The notes under the pieces: generated by a model
Seen by the model: the letters and a program-made list of their open reading frames with translations, nothing else
Database searches by the model: none
Told to the model about the DNA's origin: nothing
NCBI GenBank assembly: GCA_041672465.1
Contig: JBAYZO010000002.1
Coordinates: 1-64,000 of the forward strand
Direction: 5' to 3'
DNA from: UBA1206 sp041672465
GTDB lineage: Bacteria; Bacillota; Clostridia; Oscillospirales; CAG-382
Length of the DNA: 64,000 nt
Shown here: in pieces, positions 43,305 to 51,516 of the stretch
How positions within the stretch are numbered: position 1 is the stretch's first letter
Layout of the letters: every line of letters begins with the position of its first letter
Position numbers and translations under genes: made by a program

Positions 43305-44568
43305 TCGGTTTTTCCTCATAAATCCAAAGACCCAGCGCCGGGTTGGAAATGTAAAATATTTCTTCCCCGCAAACGTCGTTAAACCCGTCTTTCAGAAGAT
43401 CCGGGGGGTATTTTTTTACCGTCTCGTCAAAGTCCGCGTGGGTAAAGTAAACGCCCTCGATTTCTTCTTTTGTGAGGAACCTCGCGGCGTAGGTAATTTC
43501 AAACCTGCCGTCGGACGAGCCGTGAATCAAGTGGGCGGCGACCGAAAGGTTTTGCTTAAGGTCAGGGTTTTCCTTTACAAGCTCAAGCACTTTTTTCCTC
43601 CCCGCGTACCCGTATTTGCGGATAAGGCGGTCATTTTCGGCATCCTCGCCAAACCTTTGGGCGCCCGGGGCGATAACGATAAGCTTTCCGCCGTCGGCCA
43701 TCGCCATTCGCGTGCGGTATATGGCTTTATTCCCAAGCCAAGTGGATTTAAACTCTTTTTCGTCGAGATAAACCACCGCTTTTTTTATCGGTCTGTCAAG
43801 GTGAATAAGATTTTTTTCCCTTGATTTTTCCACCGTTCGCTCAAAGAGAGCCCGGGATCTCCCTATATAAACCCCGTGCAGGTGAGTAAGCCCGTTTTCC
43901 CCGGTGGCGACCGTCAACACATACATTATCGGGAGGGGTTTTAAGAATTTTTCCTCGGCGTAGTCAAAGACTTTTCTCACCGGGGAAAAATCCTTCCCCA
44001 TAATCCGCTCCATGCCGTAAAACGCGCCGAGCATATGCGAGGCGTTTATGATTTGTTCCCCGCCGCAGCCCACGAGTATATTTTTGGTGTAGTTCGCCAT
44101 ACCCGCGACCTCGTGCGGGACAACCTGCCCCACCGAGATTATCAAGTCATACGACCTGTCTGTTATCCGGCGGTTTATCATAACGGGAATGTCGTCGGTT
44201 ACAAGCCCCTCGGAGACTTCCCTCACAAATTCCCCCGGCACCGTTCCTACCGAGCAAACGTCCTCGCGCCAAGAGTGGACGATCATTTTTTCATATGGGA
44301 TTTCTTTCCCGAAAAATGATTCCCATTCTTGTCTTGACATCTTAACATGGGTGCCGAGCGCCGGCATTATATCGACCTGACAGCCAAAGCTTTTTGTTAG
44401 AATTTCGTGGTACATGGCGGTTATTACCCCCGCCCCGGAGTAAAGCCTTGTGTAGTCGGGGGGAATAATCAGCACTTTTTTAAGGTTTTTTCCCGATACC
44501 GAAATCTTTACTCGGTCATACAGCTCGTCATTTGTTATTGTTATCGGGGGAGTCTTTTCAAGAATCAT
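43291..44568 (-). CDS. larA: LarA-family nickel-pincer-nucleotide 2-hydroxyacid racemase/epimerase
   Basis: LarA enzymes use a nickel-pincer nucleotide bound to a Lys to racemise or epimerise 2-hydroxyacids. All expected residues have equivalents: His in 'LGTHVKM', His and Lys in 'PHEVAGMANYTKN' (10 apart, as H174 and K184 in the Lactobacillus enzyme) and His 16 beyond the Lys in 'INASHML' (as H200). The N-domain motif is 'PDYTRLYSG'. With gnd and a KDG-type kinase downstream, a sugar-acid epimerase such as gluconate 2-epimerase is more likely than lactate racemase. No larB, larC or larE is in the window, so the cofactor must be made elsewhere. The start at 44568 is uncertain; the frame runs to 44592. 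Confidence 0.85.
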   Translation of the reverse strand: MILEKTPPITITNDELYDRVKISVSGKNLKKVLIIPPDYTRLYSGAGVITAMYHEILTKSFGCQVDIMPALGTHVKMSRQEWESFFGKEIPYEKMIVHSWREDVCSVGTVPGEFVREVSEGLVTDDIPVMINRRITDRSYDLIISVGQVVPHEVAGMANYTKNILVGCGGEQIINASHMLGAFYGMERIMGKDFSPVRKVFDYAEEKFLKPLPIMYVLTVATGENGLTHLHGVYIGRSRALFERTVEKSREKNLIHLDRPIKKAVVYLDEKEFKSTWLGNKAIYRTRMAMADGGKLIVIAPGAQRFGEDAENDRLIRKYGYAGRKKVLELVKENPDLKQNLSVAAHLIHGSSDGRFEITYAARFLTKEEIEGVYFTHADFDETVKKYPPDLLKDGFNDVCGEEIFYISNPALGLWIYEEKPNEVY

Positions 44569-44572
44569 TTTT

Positions 44573-46711
44573 TTATTTTGTCCAGTCATCAAGGTTCGAC
44601 GTCACGTCAAGGCCGAACAGGCTCCCCAGCGACACCACTTTTTTACTGAAAGCGTCCTTGTCTTCGGCGGACTTATAATTGTCTTTTGTGTATTTTTCAA
44701 GCGTGTTCGTCATTTCGGCTTTGTCTTGCTGGGTGACATACGACGCTACCCCTATCGGGTCGTAGTTGTTGCCGGACTCGCCGAACACAAGCCCCTCAAC
44801 CGTACGGGAAAACACAGCCGAACCCATAAAGGTTTCAACAAGTTCTTCGCTCGACTCAATCTCGCCGCCGAACAGTGTTTTTGAGCCGCTCTCGGTGGCT
44901 GTCTTAGCGATGGCAAAGGCGTAGTTTATACATTTTGACTCGGCGTCGGCTTGGCTTTCGGTAAGCCCCTCGGCGGCCGAAAGGCTGGTTATATATTCAG
45001 AAACCGTGTTCGAGAGGTTTTCGGCGTTTTTGCTGTCGGCGCCGTAGTCTTTGAGAAGGTCGGGGGTTATCACCGAAGAAACCACCTCGGCGGAGGAAGA
45101 GTCCATGTTGTCGGCAAGCCACTTTATCGCCTCGTCGGCGGGGGCTGTCTTGTCGTTTATGGACTTCGCGATCGTCAGCGTTTTGGTCATAGACGAGAGC
45201 AGGTTTTCATAACTTCCCTCGGCGTGGAGAATTTTTTGAATGGCGTTTTCGGTAAAGACATTTTTGCCCTTTACCGTGTCGGACCTTAAAAACGCCTCTA
45301 TGAGTGGGTTGACCTTGCCGTGCAAAATGCTGCTTTCGGCAACTATATCAAGCGCCCTGCCGAGCGAGGACAGGTCAGACCCGGCAAGGTCCTTCCCCGA
45401 ATCAATCGAGGTTGACGACTTTATAATCAGCACCGCCGCGTCCTCAAGCCTTTTCGCCTCGGTTTTAATCTCGCCGCTTAAAAGATCGGGAAGATCTTTT
45501 GAGGACAGCTTAAGCTCCTCAAGTGCGGACTTTGAAAACCCAAGGCTTTCGGAGGTGAAGTCAAACGCCACGTTTAGAAACGCCGCGGTGAGCGGGCGGA
45601 ATCGGGTATATGAGTACGCCACGTCCACAACGCCGGAAATAAGCCCTTCTCTTGACAGCACGTCCTCGGTTTTAGCGTCTTCCAAAAACAGCTCAAAGGC
45701 TTTGTGGTCGTTCAGCACCCCGAAAAGCTTTGCCATTTGGGTGAGGTCGTTTTCAATGTCGCCCTTGCCGGTGTTTTTAAAGATATCGCAAAGCTGTTCA
45801 GCGAAGAGTATTTCGTCTTTTTCAACGTCCATGTAAGAGCCTTTTGAGTCAAGCTCGGAGGCGGCGGAAGAAATAAAATCCCCCAGCACCAGCGGAATAA
45901 TTTTTGTTTTGGAGAAAATCGCGGGGGCGGCCTCAAGAGAGGTTAGCTGAATCTCCCCGTATTTTTCAATGTCTTCTTCTATGAGCGGCACAAAGCTGAC
46001 ATACAGCTCAAAAAGCGGGATCGCCTCGTCTTGCAGCGTGCTTCGCTCGCCGCCGACGTTTATTGAGGTCAGCGAGTTAAAAATAAACCCCGTAAGCCCC
46101 CCCGAAAAGCTTAGCACCGGGCTTGAGGCGGCGGGGGAGATATAATTATCCCTTATCTCTCCGATGTCTTTATTAAACTTCTCGTGGTATTCGGTTTTTC
46201 CGCCTAAAAGCGTTTTTGACGACGTGTCGGCAAGCTTGACCACCCCCGCGACGGGGGAAAACAGCACCGCCAAAAAAACCAGCGCGGAAACCAGCGACAC
46301 TCCGAGCCCGATAAACTTGTCGCCCTTTAAGGGCGGGTACTTTTTCAAAACGCGGCTTATTATCCCAACCGGGATTTTTATCAGCGCGGCGAAGACGGGG
46401 AACAAAACCAAAAACAGCGCGACCCCGCTCACCGCCCGCGCCAACTCGACTACAAAGGATTTTAAAGTTTCGGGGGAATCCGAGCCGTAGATTATTTTGG
46501 GGAGTTCGTCCGAAAAGGAATTAAGAACCCCCGCGGCGGCGTGGGAGACAAGCTTCGCGGTAAAAAGCGCCAGCGCGGCGGCAACAAAAACCCCGCCCAA
46601 GCTGACAAGGGATTTATAAGCCCCCCTGCGATAGCCGAAAAGCGCGCCCAAGCCCAGCGTTAGAATTCCGAGTATTGTGAGTATAATCGAAACAGCGGTA
46701 ACTATTTGCAT
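44573..46711 (-). CDS. Large CvpA-like membrane protein
   Basis: This 712-residue protein begins with a CvpA-type membrane region (residues 1-170: 'LGLGALFGYRRGAYKSL', four hydrophobic segments) and continues with about 540 residues of mostly helical, Ser/Lys/Glu-rich sequence without motifs I recognise. CvpA proteins are normally 160-240 residues, so the long soluble part is unusual; it is probably extracytoplasmic or a cytoplasmic scaffold. It is the first gene of the larA-PHP-gnd-kinase-HAD operon. The start has a ggaggg site. Confidence 0.75.
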   Translation of the reverse strand: MQIVTAVSIILTILGILTLGLGALFGYRRGAYKSLVSLGGVFVAAALALFTAKLVSHAAAGVLNSFSDELPKIIYGSDSPETLKSFVVELARAVSGVALFLVLFPVFAALIKIPVGIISRVLKKYPPLKGDKFIGLGVSLVSALVFLAVLFSPVAGVVKLADTSSKTLLGGKTEYHEKFNKDIGEIRDNYISPAASSPVLSFSGGLTGFIFNSLTSINVGGERSTLQDEAIPLFELYVSFVPLIEEDIEKYGEIQLTSLEAAPAIFSKTKIIPLVLGDFISSAASELDSKGSYMDVEKDEILFAEQLCDIFKNTGKGDIENDLTQMAKLFGVLNDHKAFELFLEDAKTEDVLSREGLISGVVDVAYSYTRFRPLTAAFLNVAFDFTSESLGFSKSALEELKLSSKDLPDLLSGEIKTEAKRLEDAAVLIIKSSTSIDSGKDLAGSDLSSLGRALDIVAESSILHGKVNPLIEAFLRSDTVKGKNVFTENAIQKILHAEGSYENLLSSMTKTLTIAKSINDKTAPADEAIKWLADNMDSSSAEVVSSVITPDLLKDYGADSKNAENLSNTVSEYITSLSAAEGLTESQADAESKCINYAFAIAKTATESGSKTLFGGEIESSEELVETFMGSAVFSRTVEGLVFGESGNNYDPIGVASYVTQQDKAEMTNTLEKYTKDNYKSAEDKDAFSKKVVSLGSLFGLDVTSNLDDWTK

Positions 46712-46803
46712 ATCAACCCTCCATCACACAATTTAAATTGAATTTTAACCCGTTGTACGGGAAAACGGAAAATGTTCTGATAACTGGTTTTTTATATTAA
46801 ATT

Positions 46804-47988
46804 TTAACTTTTACCCAAACTCTTTACCGCGATATCCAGCCTGTTCAAAGAATCTAAGATAACGCCGGTCGGGCAGGCAATGTTAAGCCGCTCAAACCCG
46901 CTGCCGCCCTCGCCGAAAATATAACCCTCGTCGGCAAAAATCCCGGCTTTTGTTTGTAAAAATTCCTCAAGCGCCTTGTCGTCAAGGCGCAAAGCCCTGA
47001 AGTCAAGCCACTGGAGATAAGTGCCCTGAAGTTCAAAAACTTTGATTTGGGGTATTTTTTCGGCAATAAACCGCTTTATAAGGTTTTTGTTTTCATCAAT
47101 GACTTTAATAAGGGATTTAAGCCATTCCCCGCATTCGCGGTACGCGAGAATACAAACGGGGTAAGCGAAAGCGTTAAGCGAGAAATACCCCCTCCCGCGC
47201 GACAGGGCGAGACGGATTTTCTCGTCGGCGGCAAAAATATTCGAGCACTGCAGCCCCGCGAGGTTAAAGGTTTTTGACGGCGAAGTGCAAAGGATACAGT
47301 TTTTTAGGTACTTTTCCTCAAAGGTTCCCACCGAAACATGGCTGTTCCCCGGCATAATCAAATCAAAATGAATTTCATCCGCGATTACAAGCACGTTGTG
47401 TTTAAGGCAAATATCGCATATATCAATAAGTTCCTGCCTTGTCCAAACCCTCCCCACGGGGTTGTGGGGGGAGCAGAGTATAAACAGCTTGACCTCGGGG
47501 CGGGAACAAGCCCTTTCAAAGCCGTCAAAGTTTATACGGTATTCGCCGTCGGCGATAACAAGCGGTGAAACATCCATCACCCTGCCGGTCTGAAGTATAG
47601 CGTCTTTAAACGGATAGTACACAGGCGGGGTGACAAGCACATGGTCGCCCTTTTCGGTTAGTTTAGAGATAATGTCAAAAATAGCGGGAATAACCCCGGG
47701 GTAGAGCGTAAACCACTCTTTTTTCGGGGAAAACATATGCCTGTCTTCCATCCAGCGGGTGACCTCGCGGAAATACTCGTCCGTCGGTTCCGTATACCCC
47801 AGCACGCAGTTTTTAAGGTGTTTTTTAAGCCCTTTTACAATCGGCCTCGGCAGGGTAAACTCCATATCCGCCACCGAGAGCGGAACCGTAAAGGGAGGGT
47901 TAGGCTTTCCCTCGCCGTACAGCATATTCCACTTTTCGCTCCCCGTCCCCCGCCTGTCAAGGACTTTTTTAAAGTTGTTGGTAAAGAT
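46804..47988 (-). CDS. patB: PatB/MalY-type PLP-dependent C-S lyase, apparent ATC start
   Basis: This fold-type I PLP enzyme cleaves cystathionine or cysteine conjugates or acts as aminotransferase. The PLP lysine lies in 'TSPSKTFNLAGLQCSN', with 'CSPHNPVGRVWT' and 'VIADEIHFDL' also conserved. The first ATG (47925) would omit the family N-terminus 'FKKVLDRRGTGSEKWN', which is encoded in frame directly upstream. No ATG, GTG or TTG precedes it. ATC at 47988 lies four bases after GAGGGG, and gives 394 residues, the family length (387-390). The in-frame stop and the promoter at 48017-48045 rule out a start farther upstream. Confidence 0.9.
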   Translation of the reverse strand: MFTNNFKKVLDRRGTGSEKWNMLYGEGKPNPPFTVPLSVADMEFTLPRPIVKGLKKHLKNCVLGYTEPTDEYFREVTRWMEDRHMFSPKKEWFTLYPGVIPAIFDIISKLTEKGDHVLVTPPVYYPFKDAILQTGRVMDVSPLVIADGEYRINFDGFERACSRPEVKLFILCSPHNPVGRVWTRQELIDICDICLKHNVLVIADEIHFDLIMPGNSHVSVGTFEEKYLKNCILCTSPSKTFNLAGLQCSNIFAADEKIRLALSRGRGYFSLNAFAYPVCILAYRECGEWLKSLIKVIDENKNLIKRFIAEKIPQIKVFELQGTYLQWLDFRALRLDDKALEEFLQTKAGIFADEGYIFGEGGSGFERLNIACPTGVILDSLNRLDIAVKSLGKS

Positions 47989-48016
47989 AAAACCCCTCGC
48001 TTTATTTTTGACTTGT

Positions 48017-48045
48017 ATTATAATGATATTAACTTTTTATGTAAA
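48017..48045 (-). promoter_or_regulatory. Promoter of patB
   Basis: On the minus strand TTTACA (48045-48040) and TATAAT (48022-48017) are 17 bases apart, a near-consensus promoter, placing transcription start near 48010, 20 or so bases before the ATC start. Confidence 0.75.
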
Positions 48046-48208
48046 AGAAACACAAAAAACAGCCAAAGGTTTTGTTAGCCGTCTGCCCGCAAAAGCGCTT
48101 TTAGAGCATTTTTTCTCTTTCTTCAACGCATTATAGCATATCCCATGGTTCATTACAATATTTTTTCGTATATTCTTAAGCCGCGGACAATTAATTTTAC
48201 AATAAAAT

Positions 48209-48232
48209 CCTCCCCGCGTTATGGCGGGGAGG
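48209..48232 (-). terminator. Terminator of the corrinoid-thyA-folA operon
   Basis: CCTCCCCGC and GCGGGGAGG form a nine-pair stem around a six-base loop, followed on the minus strand by ATTTTATTGT. It lies about 60 bases after the folA stop. Confidence 0.65.
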
Positions 48233-48268
48233 GCAACTCTTCTCGCGGTTAATCAGAAAGAACATAGT

Positions 48269-48291
48269 AAAACTTCAAATAAGGAAGTTTT
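48269..48291 (-). terminator. Second hairpin immediately after folA
   Basis: AAAACTTC and GAAGTTTT pair perfectly around a seven-base loop, three bases after the folA stop codon; the U tract is short. It may act with the GC-rich hairpin downstream. Confidence 0.5.
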
Positions 48292-48294
48292 TCT

Positions 48295-48813
48295 TCAGCG
48301 CGGACGCGTTCTTTCATATTCGGTAAACCAAAAACCAAGGTTTTCGTGTGAATCGGTTGCTTTGTCGCTATGCATTTTCTCCCCGCGGTACGTCATTCGC
48401 CAGTCATCGCTTTTGTCGAGGTCGGGGAAGTAAACGTCTTTCTCAAAGGATTTGTCGAATTTTGTCACATAACCCTTGCCGCAATAGGGGAGGAGCTGCC
48501 GGTAAACGCTCCCGCCGCCGATAACAAAAATATCTTCGGGGTTTGTGTTTTTGGTAAAGTTCAGCAGTTCCTCAATCGAAGCCGCCACGGCCGCCCCCTC
48601 CGGCGAAAAGGAAGGGTTTTTGCTGAGCACAATATTTGTTCTGTTCCCGAGGGGCTTTGCGCCGGGGAAGGTCAAGAGCGTTTTTGAGCCGTACACCACT
48701 GTTTTGCCCAGCGTAAGGCGGCGAAAGTTTGCGAGGTCGGCTTTTACCGCCGCGAGAAGCCCCCCCTTGTAACCTATTCCCCATTCACTGTCAACAGCCA
48801 CGATAAAGTTCAT
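48295..48813 (-). CDS. folA: Dihydrofolate reductase
   Basis: FolA regenerates tetrahydrofolate from the dihydrofolate made by thymidylate synthase. The 172 residues have 'GIGYKGGLL' in place of the usual GIGxxGxLPW loop (the Pro-Trp pair is missing), 'DLANFRRLTLGKTVVYGSKTL' including the NADPH-binding region, and 'FVIGGGSVYRQLL'. The active-site acidic residue is Asp27-like in 'VKADLANF'. Length is slightly above the 160-residue norm. It lies 51 bases after thyA and shares its operon. Confidence 0.9.
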   Translation of the reverse strand: MNFIVAVDSEWGIGYKGGLLAAVKADLANFRRLTLGKTVVYGSKTLLTFPGAKPLGNRTNIVLSKNPSFSPEGAAVAASIEELLNFTKNTNPEDIFVIGGGSVYRQLLPYCGKGYVTKFDKSFEKDVYFPDLDKSDDWRMTYRGEKMHSDKATDSHENLGFWFTEYERTRPR

Positions 48814-48864
48814 TTTTTTAATTCCTCATGTTTACATCTATTATATATTAAAAATATAAAAAAT

Positions 48865-49692
48865 TCAAACCGCGATTGGAAAGCGCCCTATTTTTTCGCC
48901 GTGCCTGTAATTTATAACCTTAAAGCTCCGCGGGGTAAAGTCATAGAAGTTGTCAATGCTTTTGTCAAGCTCGACTTCGGGCGACTCAAACGGAGTTCTG
49001 CTTATGAGCTCCTTTATAATGGGGATATGCCTGTCATAGATATGGCAGTCGCTTATCACATGCACCAGTTCCCCCGGCAAAAGGCCGGAAACCTGCGCGA
49101 GCATAAGCACAAGCGCCGCGTACTGCGCCACGTTCCAAGCGTTTGCGGCGAGCATATCCTGCGAGCGCTGGTTTAGTATCGCGCACAGCCTGCCGTCCGA
49201 CACGTTAAAGGTCATTGAATAAGCGCAGGGGTACAGCGCCATTTCGTCAAGGTCGGCGAACACATACATGTTTGTGAGAATACGCCGCGAATTGGGGTTG
49301 TTTTTTAAGTCGTACAGCACCCTGTCGACCATATCGAACTCGCCCTCCGGGTATTTGTGGCGGACAGACATCTGGTACCCGTAGGCTTTGCCTATGGAGC
49401 CGTTTTTGTCCGCCCAAGCGTCCCAGATATGGCTGTTTAGATCTTTAATGTTATTTGATTTTTTCTGCCATATCCAAAGAATCTCGTCCACCGCCGAGGA
49501 CAGCGAAATCGGCCTCAGCGTTATGAGCGGAAATTCCGACGAGAGGTCGTATCTGTTTACCACGCCGAACTTTTTAATGGTGTGGGCGGGGGCGCCGTCC
49601 TCCCATTTGGCGCGGGCGTTGTCTTTCACGAAACAGCCGTTTTGAAGAATATCCCTGCAGGTGTTAATAAAAGCGGTGTCAGCTATACCCAT
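48865..49692 (-). CDS. thyA: Thymidylate synthase ThyA
   Basis: ThyA converts dUMP and methylene-tetrahydrofolate to dTMP and dihydrofolate. The catalytic Cys is in 'LYPCAYSMTFNV', the dUMP-binding set is 'NQRSQDMLAANAWNVAQY', and the folate-binding Asp and His regions follow. The 275 residues match the usual length (264 in E. coli). The start at 49692 has a strong GAGGAGG site; the frame extends seven codons upstream without support. It follows the MtaA-like gene by one base and precedes folA. Confidence 0.93.
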   Translation of the reverse strand: MGIADTAFINTCRDILQNGCFVKDNARAKWEDGAPAHTIKKFGVVNRYDLSSEFPLITLRPISLSSAVDEILWIWQKKSNNIKDLNSHIWDAWADKNGSIGKAYGYQMSVRHKYPEGEFDMVDRVLYDLKNNPNSRRILTNMYVFADLDEMALYPCAYSMTFNVSDGRLCAILNQRSQDMLAANAWNVAQYAALVLMLAQVSGLLPGELVHVISDCHIYDRHIPIIKELISRTPFESPEVELDKSIDNFYDFTPRSFKVINYRHGEKIGRFPIAV

Positions 49693-49693
49693 T

Positions 49694-50719
49694 TTACGCC
49701 CTCCTCGCGGCATCGACCATAAGTCTCGCCCTGTTTAAGTCCGCGCCCGCGGGATATTCGCAGCCGGTTGAAAGTATAAACCTCCCGCCCGAGAGCGATT
49801 TTATTTGCGAACGGCAGATCTCGCTCCATTCCTCGTCGCTCCCCATAACGGCGTAAGTGGGGGGAACGCAGCCGATAAGAGTTACGCTCCCGCCGTATTT
49901 TTCTCTACACTCGTCAAAGCCGTCGCAGTCGTCGGGCGGGTAGAGAAACGAAATGGCGTCGGGGTTCATGTATTTTATCTGCGAGTCAAAATAAACCCGC
50001 TTGCCGCAGTTATGCACCAGCACTTTTTTACCCTTTTCGCGGATAGCCCGGGCGATAAGAAGGGCGTCCCCGCCCTCGGCGTCCTCCCACATTTCCTTTG
50101 ACATAATTGACCCGGAGGCGAAAAGCGTGTCGAGCATAACGCCGTCAACTCCCGTATCGCAGAGCGCGCCGGCGTATTCCGCGAGCGTCAGGGCGATTTC
50201 GTGCGACGCGGCCTTGACTTTTTCGGGGCAGTCGTACATATCCATAAACAAGTCTTCCTGCCCGCGGCACATTGAAAGCGTGCCGAGCGGCCCGAAGACA
50301 AACGCGAAAACGGGCACCGAGACGCCTATCTTTTTAACCACATACCCGCACAAATCGGCGTAAAACCTCATTCGGTCGGAGCTTTTCCAGTCTACTCTTT
50401 TTATTTTGGCGTAGTTGCCGGGGGTTTTTATGATTTTTTTAGAATAATCAGGCCTTGCCGCCTCGTTTTCCGGGAATATCACGCCCTGCCCCCAAGCGGC
50501 GCACTCAATCGATAAATCCACAAGCAGGGTAACGCAGTCCATGTCAAGGAGTTCCGCCGCCCTTACAAAGGATTCTCCGCAAAGGGAAGCGTCGGTTGAC
50601 CACTCCTTGTAGCTTGCCCCTACAAGACCCCTTGCCGCCCCGCAGACAAGCGGCGACACCGCCACCCTCCCGGTCGGTACCCCGGCAAGGGTTTTTTCAA
50701 TTAGTTCTCTTTTAGTCAT
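49694..50719 (-). CDS. Uroporphyrinogen-decarboxylase-family corrinoid methyltransferase (MtaA/MtbA-like)
   Basis: This 341-residue TIM-barrel protein belongs to the UroD/MtaA/CmuA family, which transfers methyl groups to or from cognate corrinoid proteins. The zinc site H-x-C ... C is visible as 'VLVHNCGK' and 'LSTGCEYP', which points to a methyltransferase rather than uroporphyrinogen decarboxylase. Its start overlaps the corrinoid-protein stop (ATGA), so the two are translated together. The methyl acceptor could be coenzyme-M-like thiols, homocysteine or folate; sequence alone does not decide it. Confidence 0.88.
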   Translation of the reverse strand: MTKRELIEKTLAGVPTGRVAVSPLVCGAARGLVGASYKEWSTDASLCGESFVRAAELLDMDCVTLLVDLSIECAAWGQGVIFPENEAARPDYSKKIIKTPGNYAKIKRVDWKSSDRMRFYADLCGYVVKKIGVSVPVFAFVFGPLGTLSMCRGQEDLFMDMYDCPEKVKAASHEIALTLAEYAGALCDTGVDGVMLDTLFASGSIMSKEMWEDAEGGDALLIARAIREKGKKVLVHNCGKRVYFDSQIKYMNPDAISFLYPPDDCDGFDECREKYGGSVTLIGCVPPTYAVMGSDEEWSEICRSQIKSLSGGRFILSTGCEYPAGADLNRARLMVDAARRA

Positions 50720-51369
50720 ATCCCTAAAATTTCAGCGGCTTTTTCCGCGGCGCTCTGGGCGTCGGGGGAATAATAGTCCGCTCCAACCTCCTTGCAGAAA
50801 TCAGAGTTTATCGGCGCTCCGCCGACCATAATTTTAACCTTGTCGCGAAGTCCGGCCTTTTTTGCTTCCTCAACCACGTTTTTCATCTCATACATCGTGG
50901 AGGTCAAAAGCGCCGAACAGCATATAATAGACGCCCTCTCGCTAATGGCGGCCTCGATAAACCTTTCGGCAGGCACGCTCACCCCAAGGTCGACAACGCT
51001 TATCCCCTTGCTCTCAAACATTATCTTGACAAGGTTTTTGCCGATATCGTGGAGGTCACCCTTTACCGTTCCGATGACAACCTTCCCCCCCGACAGAGCT
51101 TTTTCTCCCACAAGGAGGGGCTTTAACACCGCCATGGCTCTGTTCATCGCCCTTGCCGCCACAAGCACCTCGGGCACGAACACCTCGTTGTTTTTGAACT
51201 TTACGCCAACGGCAGCCATTGACGCAAGCAGCCCGTCTTTTAATATGACCTCGGCTTTCAGCCCGCTTTCGATTGCTTCTTTTGTTAAGCTTTCCGCTGT
51301 TTCGGCATTTCCCCGCATAACGGCCCGCGAAAGCTCCTCCAAAACCCCAAAGGCTTGATTATCGCTCAT
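50716..51369 (-). CDS. Corrinoid protein (B12-binding methyl carrier)
   Basis: This 217-residue protein carries methyl groups on a cobalamin-type cofactor. An N-terminal helical cap domain (about 1-90) is followed by the Rossmann B12-binding domain with the lower-axial-ligand motif 'DLHDIGKNLV', and the conserved 'GGAPIN' and 'SALLTSTM' loops, as in MtbC, MttC and MtaC. The ribosome-binding site aaagga is clear. It heads the operon corrinoid protein-methyltransferase-thyA-folA and is divergent from its likely reductive activator. Confidence 0.92.
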   Translation of the reverse strand: MSDNQAFGVLEELSRAVMRGNAETAESLTKEAIESGLKAEVILKDGLLASMAAVGVKFKNNEVFVPEVLVAARAMNRAMAVLKPLLVGEKALSGGKVVIGTVKGDLHDIGKNLVKIMFESKGISVVDLGVSVPAERFIEAAISERASIICCSALLTSTMYEMKNVVEEAKKAGLRDKVKIMVGGAPINSDFCKEVGADYYSPDAQSAAEKAAEILGI

Positions 51370-51431
51370 TTAAATATCCTTTCCCGTTTTTCGCGCCCAA
51401 AGAAAACGAATAACTTGTTTTAAATTAATGC

Positions 51432-51460
51432 TTGTAAAAAAAACGTATATGATGTAAAAT
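51432..51460 (+). promoter_or_regulatory. Promoter for the corrinoid activator gene
   Basis: TTGTAA (51432-51437) and TAAAAT (51455-51460) are 17 bases apart. It lies in the 147-base divergent gap between the corrinoid protein and activator genes. Confidence 0.5.
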
Positions 51461-51516
51461 TAAAGTCGGTTTTACCTAAAGACAGCATAGCGACAGCCAA
51501 AGGAATGATATTATCC

